Positions 32,201-44,839 of a stretch of DNA of 64,000 nt are shown here, in pieces. Origin of the DNA: Curvularia sp. ZM96 (lineage: Eukaryota > Ascomycota > Dothideomycetes > Pleosporales > Pleosporaceae); NCBI GenBank assembly GCA_022457065.1, contig JAJGBQ010000007.1, forward strand, positions 1,612,001-1,676,000, given 5' to 3'. A program made the position numbers and the translations under genes. Every line of letters begins with the position of its first letter. Position 1 is the stretch's first letter. The notes beneath the pieces were generated by a model, which was not told the origin of the DNA, made no database searches, and saw nothing but the letters and a program-made list of their open reading frames with translations.

Positions 32201-33983
32201 GTGGAGTGTGCTCCGTGACATTGTCAACGACAACAACCTTGGCCACCCTCTTTGCAATCATCTACGCGAAGGACAATGGGCCCTCGACTACTGCCTTGGC
32301 CGTCTCCAAAAGATCTCCCAAAAGGAGAACTACACCAATATCAAGGGACCGGCGGAGTGGCTTGAGGCAAGATTCGATGCCATCCGCGAAGTCCCTAGCT
32401 TCATGCTCCCGAGGTACTTCGCCCTGGTCATCCAGACTGCATACAATGCTGCAGTAGAGCGCGCAATCGAGCTCATGGGCGAAAACATTCGAGGAGGCAA
32501 TCAATTCCTCAAGAGCTTGGCGCTCGTTAGCTGCCAAGTCACAGGCTACATGAACAGCGCATCGCTCTGGCCAGACAAGAGCGTACCCAGTATGGCTGCC
32601 GGGCTTCCTCATTTTGCCTATGACTGGGCGCGATGCTGGGGTCGCGACATAACCATCTCAGCCCGCGGTCTGTACATGGGCACTGGAAGGTATGATGATG
32701 CAAAGGAACACATATATGCTTTCGCCAGTGTCCTCAAGCACGGCATGGTTCCCAATCTGCTTGGTGGTGGCAAGAACCCGCGCTACAACTCTCGCGACTC
32801 AGTCTGGTGGTTCCTCCAGAACATCCAGGATTACACCAAGATTGTGCCAAATGGCATGGAGATCCTTCAAGACAAGGTTAGGAGACGATTCCTCCCCTAT
32901 GATGACACGTGGTTTGCCCACACCGATGAACGGGCCTACTCCAAGTCTTCCACTGTTGAAGATGTCATTCAAGAAGCCCTTCAGAGACATGCCTCTGGTA
33001 TAGAATTCCGCGAGCACGATGCAGGCCCCAACATCGATAGGCAGATGAAGCCAGAAGGCTTCGATATCAAGATATGGACAGACTGGCAGACAGGTATGAT
33101 CTTCGGTGGCAACCAGTGGAACTGCGGTACGTGGATGGACAAGATGGGCGAGAGCGAAAAGGCTGGCAACAAAGGTGTCCCTGGTACGCCTCGAGACGGT
33201 GCTCCTGTTGAGATCATCGGCATGCTGTATAGCACTGTACGCTGGTGCGCCAACATGCATGCAGCAGGCCAGTTCAAGTACGAGGGAGTAACGCTGGAGG
33301 ATGGCAAGAAGACTGTTACCTACAAGGAGTGGGCCGACTTGATCAAGGCCAACTTCGAGCGGTGCTTCTACGTTCCTCTTTCTCCCGAGGAAGACAGCAA
33401 ATACGACGTCAACCCTAGCATCATCAACCGTCGTGGAATCTACAAGGATCTGTATCGCTCAGGCAAAGAGTATGAGGACTACCAACTCAGGCCCAACTTC
33501 CCTGTTATGATGGTGGTTGCACCAGACCTCTGCGACCCGGAACATGCTCTACATGCTCTTCAGATGGCCGACAGGGTTCTCCTCGGGCCTCAGGGTATGA
33601 AGACGCTCGACCCCTCTGACTTTAACTACCGGGGCTATTACATCAATAGCGAGGACTCGACGGATTTCCACACATCCAAGGGCCGCAACTACCATCAAGG
33701 GCCTGAATGGGTCTGGCCTACCGGTTTCTTCCTGCGCGCGCTGCTCAAGTTCGATCTTAAACGGCGCAAGACGCCCGAAGAGCGTGTCGAGAGCTACCAG
33801 CAAGTCACGCGTCGTCTGGCTGGTTGCATGAAAGCGATTCAAGAATCTCCATGGGCTGGTTTGACGGAGCTGACACAGAAGGATGGCGAGTTCTGTGGCG
33901 ACTCATGCCCCACGCAGAGTTGGAGTGCTAGTTGTATTATCGATTTGTTCCAGGATGCACGGGACTACGAGAAGGCAGCGTAG
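29261..33983 (+). CDS. GDB1: Glycogen debranching enzyme (4-alpha-glucanotransferase / amylo-1,6-glucosidase)
   Basis: Bifunctional cytosolic enzyme that removes branches during glycogen breakdown. Exons 29261-29508 and 29567-33983 (58-nt intron) give 1554 residues; yeast Gdb1 has 1536. An N-terminal beta-sandwich-like region is followed by a GH13-type transferase half: RGYNMVHFTPLM, then Asp566 (FRIDNCHSTPLHLAEYML), Glu595 (VCAELFTGSEEMD) and Asp684 (CTHDNETP), the expected triad. The C-terminal GH133 glucosidase half contains WGRDITISARGL, GGGKNPRYNSRDS and CGTWMDKMGES; Asp1274 there lines up with the general acid (Asp1241 of yeast-type enzymes), and Glu1517 is a candidate base. The start ATG at 29261 is the first in the frame that gives a family-like N-terminus. 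No disruption is seen. Confidence 0.97.
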
Positions 33984-34586
33984 GGTGGTGTTGGCAAGCA
34001 ATCTTCGTTAGAAGTTGATGGGTTTGAATATGCACAGAGTGAGTTTTTGCGGTTTGTATGACATGGTCGGCAATTTGAAATGTAGGATGCTGAGATAGTC
34101 AATGTTCCTTGATACTTGGTTAAGGGCATTTAGTTCCTCGTCGACGTTTTTGTATTCTGGAAAATATATGATTTGAGTATAAAGCAGTCTTTTCTATGCT
34201 GTGTCTCTTCAAGCTTGTCTTCTTCATGCTTCGTACATAAATCGAACATGTAGTGAGAGTGCAAGTGGCAGGGTGAATGTAGTTTTGCATTTGAACGAGC
34301 TGTTCATGAAAGTAAAACCATGGAAAGTGATGTATGCACGAGTTGAGGAAAGAATACCTAAATCGGCAGGAGACTTGTAGATTTGCTCATCGCTGCCACT
34401 AGCTATACTGCCATGGCTTAGCGTATGCTCAATCTACCCCACTTCGCAACTTGTCGAGAGAGTAGCCAATGCGCGTCACCGGCCATATCTGCAGCTCATT
34501 GCGAGCCTCGGAGCTCCCAAATATTGAAAGGCTGGCATTGTACGACGTGAGCCGTGTCATAGACTTACGAGAGACTGCCTTCCAAG
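33984..34586. promoter_or_regulatory. Intergenic region upstream of the aldehyde dehydrogenase gene
   Basis: About 600 bp between tandem plus-strand genes; AT-rich 3' flank of GDB1 followed by the putative promoter. Nothing else recognised. Confidence 0.45.
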
Positions 34587-36133
34587 ATGCCGCAAACTGT
34601 CCAACTGAAAGCGCCCAATGGCCAACAGTGGGAGCAACCGACAGGTCTCTTCATTGACAACGAATTTGTTGATTCATCATCCCCCTCCAACACAATATCA
34701 TCGGTAGACCCAGCTACCGAAAAAGAGATCGCCGCAGTGCAAGCTGCGAATGCAGAAGATGTAGATCGCGCAGTTCATGCTGCGAAGAGAGCCTTGAAGA
34801 GCACAGAATGGAAGCAGCTCTGCGTTACTCAACGCGGAAGGCTCATGGCGAAACTGGCAGACCTGATGGAGGAAAATAAGGAGCTTCTTGCAACCATTGA
34901 TGCCTGGGATAATGGTGAGTAAGCGTCAGAATATAAAAAAGGCGTGTGCTAACAGTATCACCAGGCAAGCCCTATAGCGTTGCCCTTACTGAAGATCTCC
35001 CTGAGTCATTCTCTACAATTCGCTACTATGCTGGCTGGGCAGACAAAATCTCAGGACAGACTATTAGCACCACGCCTCAGAAGTTTGCATACACGATACG
35101 CCAGCCCATTGGCGTTGTTGCCCAAATCATTCCGTGGAATTATCCCTTATCCATGGCATGCTGGAAACTAGGCCCTGCTCTTGCCTGCGGAAACACCGTG
35201 GTGTTGAAAGCTGCGGAGCAAACGCCTTTATCCATTCTCGTGCTAGCGAAGCTCATCAAGCAAGCTGGGTTTCCGCCAGGTGTTGTGAATATCTTGAATG
35301 GTCGAGGACAAGAAGCAGGTGCTGCATTGGTACAGCACCCACTAGTCGACAAAGTTGCATTTACGGGCTCGACAGCCACGGCTACGCAAATCATGAAGAT
35401 GGCTGCGGTAGGGCTGAAGAATATTACCCTCGAGACTGGCGGCAAGTCCCCTTTGATTGTATTCGCCGACGCGGACTTGGAGCAGGCAGTTCGATGGTCA
35501 CACATTGGCATCATGTCGAATCAAGGCCAGATTTGCACTGCTACGTCACGCATACTCGTACAAGAGTCTGTCTTCGATACCTTTGTCGCTCAATTCTGCC
35601 AGCAAATCAAAGACGTATCCGTAATCGGCGACCAATGGAGCGAGAACACATTCCAAGGGCCCCAGGTCACCAAGCAGCAGTACGAAAAGGTACTTTCCTA
35701 CGTCGACATTGGCAAGTCTGAAGGCGCGGAGCTGATCCAGGGCGGTGAAGCCTGCACCGGCAACGGCTACTACATCAAGCCCACCGTCTTTACCAAAGTC
35801 TCGCCCAACATGCGCATCTACCGCGAAGAAATCTTCGGACCTTTTGTCGTCATTGGCACTTTCTCGAGCGAAGAGCAGGCCATCGACATGGCCAATGACT
35901 CGACGTTTGGTCTCGGCAGTGCCATCTTCACCAAGGATTTAGAGAGGGCGCATAGGGTAGCTGCGGAGATTGAAGCCGGCATGGTGTGGGTGAATAGCAG
36001 CCAGGACTGCGACTATCGGATACCGTTCGGTGGTGTTAAGCAGAGTGGTATTGGCAGGGAGTTGGGTGAGGCGGGACTAGAAGCTTATTCGCAGACCAAG
36101 GCAGTGCATATTAATATGGGGAATAAGCTGTAG
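34587..36133 (+). CDS. NAD(P)-dependent aldehyde dehydrogenase
   Basis: Exons 34587-34914 and 34965-36133 (50-nt intron) give 498 residues, the usual length for class 1/2 aldehyde dehydrogenases, which oxidise aldehydes to acids. Motifs: VVAQIIPWNYPLSMACWKLGPALACGNTVVLK (cofactor and oxyanion region, with the PWN Asn), FTGSTATATQIM (Rossmann turn), general base Glu266 in LETGGKSP and nucleophile Cys300 in NQGQICTATSR, then EEIFGPFVV and PFGGVKQSGIGRELG. No targeting peptide is evident, so cytosol is likely. Substrate cannot be told from sequence; general acetaldehyde-type or a catabolic aldehyde are both possible. It stands alone, not in an obvious pathway cluster. Confidence 0.95.
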
Positions 36134-39089
36134 CCCCATCCAATTGGAAAAATGGATTTGTTTTTTCTGGCTGTGAAGGGAATTTTGGGGCGGTCGGACG
36201 CAGAGGTGACGAGTAGATTGATGTCGGTGTGTAGTCTTATCTGACCCCCTTGGGAATTAAGCGTGTACCTTGTCTTTACAATGACGAAGCATCGTCTTGT
36301 GCACATGAGAATGCATAACCACAGAAGTAATTTGAACCGATTTTCGTAATCATTCGACAGTTCGATATCTCAATTCACGTGCAAGGTTTTCTGGCTGCTA
36401 CTCACAGCCATGCTAACAGGGTACTATTTTTGGTCCATGAAACCTGGCGGTCCAACAACTTCGCATACTACAACATTAGCAAGAGTGGCGTTCTTCATAC
36501 GAGCCAGTAATGTAAGTAAGCAGCGTGCAGAAGCGTACGTATCTAACTACTATATATAACGTAAGAGACTGGATAGTGCAGCATCGCCATGGTCAAAACA
36601 AAAACCTTATACGTAAGTGTCCATACACAATTGTAAACTCAAAAAAAAAGCCAAGAAAAAAAGGGGTCTATGCTCTCCGAGTCAAACTACACGCACTTCC
36701 AGGAAAGACGTTCCACGAACGAGCTCTAAGGGAAAGGAAATAAGGCCCGTCTTCCCGATCCGCCACATGGTATCCCTCAATGCCGACATTTGTCGGGGAA
36801 GGAAAGTATAGCACCGCTATAATCTCTAAAACTAAGCCCAAATATACCCCATCTACCCTATAGTAAAGGTCACCATCTACTCGACCCAACCCTGCTTACC
36901 TAGTTACGAAACAGCCGCGTGTAAAAGCCGGAGGAAAATAAAATAACCACATGTCCAAACAAACATACTTTGTAAGCCCTACCATCCTGACACAGCATTA
37001 GCAGCAGCGTCGGTATTTCCCTGCCTCCCGGCCCTTTCGCTGCGTCTTCGGGCCTTTTTTTTGTCTTTGCTTCTGCGCCTTTTCAGGGTACATAGAGTGA
37101 CGTATGACGTATGTGTGTCAGAGTCGGCTTCGGTTTGGTTCGGCTAGTTGGTCGGAAGGAAAAAAAAATAAGTCAAGATCCCTGGATTGTAGTGTGGGTC
37201 CGCTCCACCCTCGTATAACTGCGGAAGGGGGGGAAAGGGTATCGGAGAGTTTTGGTGGTGGTTATGGAGAGTTACCATGGGATTGGGATTGGGATTCAAG
37301 AAACGCCTCACACAAAACCCAATGGGTGCCGCAGGTAAAGCGGGGGTAAGTTGTGTATGTAGGGTGGTTTTGGGCATGAATGAATGAATGAATGGGTGGA
37401 TCACATGCTCCTGGAGTATCTAAGGGTGAAGGCAAGATGGAAGGCAAGATGGGTGGATTAGGGTTCAAATGCGGTACTTTGCTGACCACGCCTGTTCCCG
37501 TGGGGGCGAGCCCCGTGAGACGGCCGGACAGACGGCCGGACGGGGGAGGAACACTACAAAGGCAATTTCCTTTTTACTCTGCCGAACCCGACAAAAGTCA
37601 AGGGAGACAAGACGGGTTGTGTAATGTCGCGGATCGCGAGGATCAGGGTTAGAAAGTTGAATGGGACAGGAAAACTCAATGAAAGTACTAGGTTCAAGCG
37701 CAATCATCGCTGTCTCGTAGACGCGACAATCCGGAGATCGCGGAGGAAACAAGGTTCAACCCGGCAGCCTCCCTCCCGTGTCGAAGGGGAAGCTTTCCGC
37801 AAGAAAGTATATGCCCTTGTTTTCTTGGACGTGTCTGACATTGAAAATTCCAATTCTCGTGACACATGAACACACGAAGGATCCCAGCTTAGCGGCATAC
37901 ATGGTAGTAGTGATCGGGGCTATGGATGGGTGTGGGTGAGAAAGAGCAAAAAAAAAAAAAAAAAAGACAGCTCGTTAGATCGCAAGTTACTTCATGCCAG
38001 ACGGAAGCTATCCGACGCAGGGTAGCTAGCTACTGCTCCCCGAGAAAGCTGATTCGCTGCAAGGTCACGCGGCGGTTCTCCAAGGGGGGCGCAAGCAGAG
38101 GAATCAAAGCCGCGACAAGCGCTTGGTCGCTGTCTCTAGTCGCTCGCGGGGACGCAACGTGCTAGTGCAAGTACTTAGCACTGCGACCTAAGCATCTCAA
38201 AGATCTACTCCAGCCCGACAAGGCAGAGCAGGGCTGAGGATGAGGCGGGGGCTTGATTGCAGAAGGGAATATCCTTGAAAGGACAAACCAGGGCGCTTCC
38301 ATCGGGCAGATATACGAATACGAGGTATGTGATTTGGTGCGTGTTGTATGGAATGGTAAAGTTGTAAGCTAGATGGCGCTACCAGGACTGGTATACGATA
38401 GGCGAATCGATCAAGAGCCTCATGACCAGCTAGGGTTCATCAGATCGAAAACACTCAATAGTGCGCCGTCTTGGGAAAATGCGACGATGTGGAGGTTGGT
38501 CAGCGGCTATGCTACGCTTTACATGTTCGCCACACGCCACAAAGCCATTCCCCGGCGTCAATCTGGAGGGACGTCGGCCCAACAAGCAAAACGTACGACG
38601 ACTACACGCTTGTGCACATGACATGTTTTCCTGGGTCCAATGGCGCTTGCACATAGCTGTTGCCGCCGAGCCGAGGGAGCAGAATCCAAGACAAGAGGAA
38701 GGGATGAGACAGAGGGAGAAAAAAGGAGTTACTTTTTCTCTGACTTTGTGCAAGGCAAAACAGCATTATTATGACAGCGGCAGCTAAACACACACCAGGC
38801 GCACTCCCCCCACCCCCCTCAACCCACTGATTCCAGCAGCTCCACGCCGTCCCTTCATTCTCTTCAGGTCGTTTACCACACCCGATGCGCCTTGTTTTGC
38901 GCCCGCGCCACGCAGCCACCAAGTCACACTAACAAATATCCACCGTAGCATTGGACGAGCAACAAAAAAAACTAGTCGCCCATCAGCCATCGCTCAACAC
39001 GCACACACGTATGCGCGCGCAGACAAGAAAGATGCAATGTCGTATCCACACCCACCTTTTCGTTCAAATAACGCGCAAAACATATTGCT

Positions 39090-39090
<1 letters not shown>

Positions 39091-39152
<62 letters not shown>
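39091..39152. repeat. (AC)31 dinucleotide microsatellite
   Basis: 62 bp of uninterrupted AC repeats. Confidence 0.98.
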
Positions 39153-39154
<2 letters not shown>

Positions 39155-39253
39155 CCAACGTTGCAATTCAATTCCCTCAGACTCCCCCACCCCACCCTCC
39201 CACACACCACCATCTATCTCATCCTAGCCAGCCCACTAGTGTGCCACACGCAG

Positions 39254-39263
39254 CATCAGCAGC

Positions 39264-39296
<33 letters not shown>
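39254..39296. repeat. CAG/GCA-type trinucleotide tract
   Basis: Near-perfect run of CAG units with one TAG interruption, in noncoding DNA. Confidence 0.9.
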
Positions 39297-39297
<1 letters not shown>

Positions 39298-42200
39298 AAG
39301 CCACGCCAATCTCGCCAAATCCTTCCCGTCACCCTACCCATCATCAATCCCAAACCACGCACAGTACCCCGCAGCACAGCAAGCAAGCAAGCAAGCAAGC
39401 CGCCTCCCTCGCTTACAACCCAACCCATGCTTCCCAACCCAAGCCGTCTGAATAGTACATGATGCTAGGGCAGGGTTGAGACTGAAAAGCAGGGTAACAA
39501 CGATGACACGAACAAGGGGGGTTTTAGAGCAGGCCCAAGGGCAAGTGATACCGCTCACTCCAGGGTCCTATATAGAAAAGCAACACAACACGCCCGCTCC
39601 CTCGCCTTGAAAAGTTAAAATGGCGCCATGTTGACCCTGTAAGCGGAAGGATTCGGATGGCAAAAGAAGGGTTGTTATGTGGGTGTCGGTACACATGTAT
39701 GTACGCATGTACATAATGCGCCTGTCCATATGTGCGTATGGTGTGTTGGTGGTGTGAGAAAAGGCAAGGGGGGTCAGCGTTCAGCCAAGGGGGGAAGGGG
39801 TCCCCTTCCCCTCGCATCCTTGGATCCGAAAAAGGAAAGAGTGAACGTATACGGGTAAACACCACTGTCAATGCCGTCAGGATACTTCTTTGGGATGGAG
39901 GCGAAGCGCCACGAGAAAAGATCAACGAGACAGGCAGAACAGGCAAGGCACGGCACGCTTAAAGCTGGCAGTGTGTGCCGGTGGGTATGGATGTGGTAAG
40001 TGTACAGAAATGCGCTGTCACATGTTTGCGCGAAGCCCGAGCAAAGTGGTGATGTAATGCTACATGCCGAACAGCCGCAAGGGCAACGAACCGCGTCTGA
40101 CTCGTGTCTTGTTCGCTCCAAGAGGCGCGTAACGATAATGTTTCAGGGTAGCTATGCGGTATCGTCTTGGGGGGCCTGGCTGTGCATCAGGACACAACTT
40201 ATCCAGTCGAGCATCAACCATGTGCAACGGCGATCGATCATCATCACGGCTATCGATCTTTCCCCCTGCTATCTTTTACTTATTCCACGATGAACTTGTG
40301 CTTCAGCTCCACTAGAGAAACCGTTGAATGCAAGTTGACGTTGCATTTCAGCCGATGCAGGGCTCAAAAGACTTTACTTTTTCCTGCTTTGCTTTTCGGA
40401 CCAGGTAGCCACGAATCATCATGCGCATGCAGTATAGATTTTTCTTTCTTATGACACTGTAAATTGCCAACCAATCTCATGAGGTTTTTGTCATAATGCA
40501 ATTGTCGTTATCCGGGAGGCCTGAGCTTACCACGCTGCCTGCCTTCGGGTACATGATCCTATCCAATGAACAGGTGGTCGGAACACTAGACCGAAGCCAC
40601 TCGCTCGGTGTTCTGTTTTTGCTATTTCGGAACACGGTATATCATTCCTATGTTGCAGGCCAGGTCTGGATAAAATGGGTGGCGTTATAGCAATATGACA
40701 TGGGTCTAGGACCATATGTGCATGCGTATGCAATGGAGACGGTGTAAGAAATGTAGTACAAGCAACGCGTGGACAAGCGTGTGGGTGTGTGGACGTGCGT
40801 CGGTGTTGACAATGGTGCTTTTGGAAGGAAAACTGGAGTTCGGGGGGGCGGTCTCCTAGTCGTGTGGGTAGCAGTACATACATGTTACGCGTCTGTGAGG
40901 CTGAAGTGCGGGCCGGATCTAGCGTCACTACCCATGAGGACGCGGGTTGATCTCGATTCACTAATCTAGATCAGCTCGACAATCTAGATTGGCGGCACCA
41001 TGTATACACATGATGGACCCTCCTCCATCGATTGCCCTGAGAGAATGCCACGCGGATGAAGAACCCGAACCTCTCAGGATCAAGTGCCAGTTTAGCTGGT
41101 CCCGTCAATAGTATAAGACAGTGCGTGAGGCGTTGCCAAGGCATCGTTCAGAATCGATCTGTGGAGCGCAGGGCGATGGGATGAATACAAAATATCGATG
41201 CAGGGGCTTTTTCGGATACCTGCTTTTGTTGGCATGTGAGGCAACGTCGCAGATACATTTCGGACTCGAGACCCAGCCAGTCGGTCAGCAGCAGCACAAA
41301 CCGTGTGAAGGCTGACCTGGAGGGGGTGCGGTTTTAACATTGAAGCCGTCATGCTGGTGCAGTGATCTTACGGAAACGGAGCAGAGTTACCAGACGCGTG
41401 TGCAATGCTGCTATATCCGGGATTTTCTGCGACGGTTTTTAGCCCCTTGTCATGTTGGGTAATAATGGCCGGGTTTGCATCTCAGGGAACGCACTGACGG
41501 CGTCATACGGTTGGATCCCAAAGTAGGGCACATGTTTTGCCATTTGGCATGCTGTGCTCGCAAAGTGAGAGAGTTGGCAATTTGTTGATTCAAAAGGGAA
41601 ACTAGCTCAAGGCTGCTAGGTTTCCAATTACCCACTAGGAGAAGACGCATTACTACCGTCTTTTTCCGATTCGCTGGTTGGCATTGGTTCCCCATGGTAT
41701 TGAAGCGGTGGCACCAGCACTTGGGTGTGTATGCGCGTGGCTACAACGGGCGCATTCCTCTCCCTCGGAGCAGCGTATGTACTTCGTATGTACAATACGC
41801 ACATAGCGTGCGCGCTGCTGTGCAGGCAATCTATATCGTTGACGATGATCCGTGGTGGGTAGAGGGTGCACATGCAGAGGCTGTCGGCCCAATGCAGCCG
41901 CGGCCCCATTAGTTGCCTGTTCTGGCGAAGTTGCATACGAGGCCCTGCGTAGTGACAGCTGTCACGGCAGCAATGGGGATTGATAAGGTGGTTGCGGTGC
42001 AGGCAGCGGCGGGCTTGGCTGGGCAATGAGTCATGGGCGAGCCAGCACGACGGGAGAAACTGGCCAGCCCCCCAGCAGCGGCACTCTGTAGGACGAGGAC
42101 CGCGATATCCCCGTTGTTTGCAACTTTGGACGAGTCAAGCGTCAGATTCCGCGCGAGGCGAAGGAGCAGGCGGCCGCGACGAGTCGAGGGGCGTGGGCTG

Positions 42201-44839
42201 GCCGTAGCGCCCGGGCAGGGACAAGGACAAGAGACAGTTCCAAAGTCGACCCAAGGGCTAGGCGGGAGCGGCTAGCGCTGGGCCGGGGGCGTGACTCGCC
42301 AACGGGGACGGGTGCTGTCTGTGCCCCTCCCGTCGTCGATGATGCATCGCCAAGCTGGGGAAGCGGAATTGGCAATGGAGGCCAGTTGGATGAGGAAAGA
42401 GCTGGAGTGGCTCCCAAAGCGTCTAGAGCGCGTTGGGGTTCATGCATAGGAGATTAAACCGTGCAGCAGCGAGGTCCACGTCGAGCGGGCTGCTGTCGTA
42501 TGTATGTAGCCAGCAGCGGGCTACGTGGCTTCTATCCAGGGCGCGATGGTGAGGCGTGAAGGAGGGAGGAGGGAAAGCGAGGGGGCGTGGCCGGGGCGGC
42601 GCAAAAGGCCGCCGCCGCCGTCACGTCACGTCACGTGCAGACCCTGGCCTGTCTCAACGGCAGTTTGCCTAGGCCGCGGCACTTGGGCTGGTGACGAGTT
42701 CGGCATTGTTGCTGGCAGCGAGCGCCGACTCGTCCCAGCAAAGGCGAGCGCAATCACGTTACGGACCGACTGCGTATCCACTCTCTGGGCGGCTTCTGCT
42801 GCCAGTCGCATTGGGAGGACCCGACAAAGTTTTGCCCGCGCTAAAGCTTAACGCTGCATTCAATACGCAGCATTGCCCAAAGCTGCTGGCAGCGCCGAGC
42901 GATCGTCACTAGCCACTTTGCTGAAAAGACGTTGCCATCGTGTTCCAACCCCTTGACGTGAGACCCAGTGATCCGGGACTGGACTACGCTCGCGTTTGTT
43001 CCCTATATGTACAAACTAAGCGACAGCACGCTCAACTGGGTTATAGGCATGCGTGGCTCGCTGCGCTAGCCGTCGCGATCGGCACAGCATCGCGTGAGAA
43101 GCGTGGCGACATGCGCGAAGACCGTTTTCCTCGCCGCGCATGGGTCGATGCTGGAGGGGCGGTGCGGGCTGCTTGCAGTATTCATGGCCGCCCATTGTCG
43201 ACACTAGGCAATGAGGTCATGATCCAGGCGTTGCCACCGAACCATGCTGCGCTGTCCCTGCGGAGAGCGTGAACCTTGATTTTTGAGATCTCCGTCAGCC
43301 CGCCCCGCCCCGCGTCAGCACCGCCAATGCCCCGTCGGACAGCCAATCAGCAGCGGAAGCGCTCACTAGTCCGACAGCTCCCGCTTACGAAACACGTCCC
43401 TATGCTTTTACCTTTGCATCTCTCTTGTGGCTCGGACGTCTATCTACTATGTCCCTCTCTCTCACACACTGGCTGCGGCGCATCCCCACATGCCATCCAC
43501 TATGGGCCCTGTTTTCCCGACAATCACAAACACCAGACGCCGTAGCAAATCTCCGCTTAACTCAAGCCGGAAACTCTGGCGGTGGGGCCTGATTTGTTGC
43601 GTCGCCAGTCCAAACAGCGTTGACGACTCGGGAAGCCCCGCTCGGCAGCCGTCAGCCGTGTCAGTCCAATTCCATACCGTTTCCACCAGCAATCTAAGGG
43701 CGTAGCTAGTCATGCAGGTAATCGCATAGCGCAAGCTGGCAGGAATTCCGACCTGATGTGATTTGCGCCAATGGCCTAGTGTGAGGCGCTGCATCGCGTC
43801 CAGTAGCAAAAGCTTTTTGTTGGGTCGCTCGCTGCACAAGTGCGTCTTTATCCGCTCCCACATGTTAGTATGGCTTGGTGTGGGTGTTTGTGTGTACTGC
43901 ACCTTGGTGTCGCGCTCAGACACCCGTCGTACAACCAGGTGACAGAAGTGCCCATCTTACGCGTTAGGCGACCAGGGGGAACCTAGTCATCCATCGAGAC
44001 ACAAAAAAAGGGAGTGTGTTCTAGCGGCCGACTGCCCTTTGTAATCACGGCTTTTGGGTTTCGTACCGAACCGCTTTGACACTGGGCACTCGCACGCGTG
44101 CACGCGGGGGTTGGTGCGTCCTCCCCCCCCCAAACACCCTGGCTTAGGCTCGGAGTGCTGGGGTCCTAGGTTATGTACCCTCTGGATTTAGGTTTCAGTT
44201 TGGCGCTTGGGCGACTGCAACAACAAGGCCCATGCCAGGAACAAGATGCACGCGACACAGACAAACAAGTGTTTCTAAACTTGACATGGAATTTGGGTAT
44301 ATGGCAATACCGTGGAGTGACAACGGGTGCAATAGATACAGGTTACAGACGCTAAGAGAAACAAAGAAGAGAAGCCCGCCTGCAAGCAAAGACTTGTAAT
44401 GCAAAAATGCGGCGTACGGCGTACAGCGTCGGTGATACATGGCGTCGTGGAGCGCACAGGGTGGGCGTGGTAGCTCCGCGCAAATGCAGCTCTTGTTGGA
44501 AAACCATGGTGTTGATGGTGAAAGCATCAACGCCGCGAAAAAACTAAAACACCATGGGGAAACGCCGATCCTTTTCCTAGGTCCGTTTGGTACGGATTCC
44601 TCCTGTAACAATGTACCCCTGGAAATCAAAGTAAATAAAAAACACTAAATGCCAATAGCAATAAGAGCTGTTCCGCAAAACTGAGGACAACAACCGGGTT
44701 GGGGTATAGCGGAAGCCTTCTCTTTTTTTTTTGCAGACACAAACACCGTCCTAGATGCAGATGCGAATGCGAACCGAAGCGAGACTTTTGGGTCCCGTAT
44801 GAGGAATAATCGTAGAGGGCATGGTACAAATCGTTCGTT

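Larger units (their letters stand above)
36134..44839. other. Gene-poor block 1 (8.7 kb) between convergent genes
   Basis: No gene could be supported on either strand. Open frames are short (under about 155 codons) and look random; the longest candidate, 43462-43923 (-), has no motif. Contents seen: a GAAT-type tetranucleotide run near 37376, a poly-A run near 37950, the (AC)31 tract at 39091-39152, a CAG-rich tract at 39254-39296, and a GC-rich zone at about 42000-43400. No transposon ends, tRNA or rRNA recognised. Noncoding transcripts cannot be excluded. Confidence 0.5.

Noticed and set aside
43462..43923. 153-codon minus-strand open frame
   Set aside because: It has an apparently plausible N-terminus but no recognised motif or splice partners, and such lengths are expected by chance in 64 kb.
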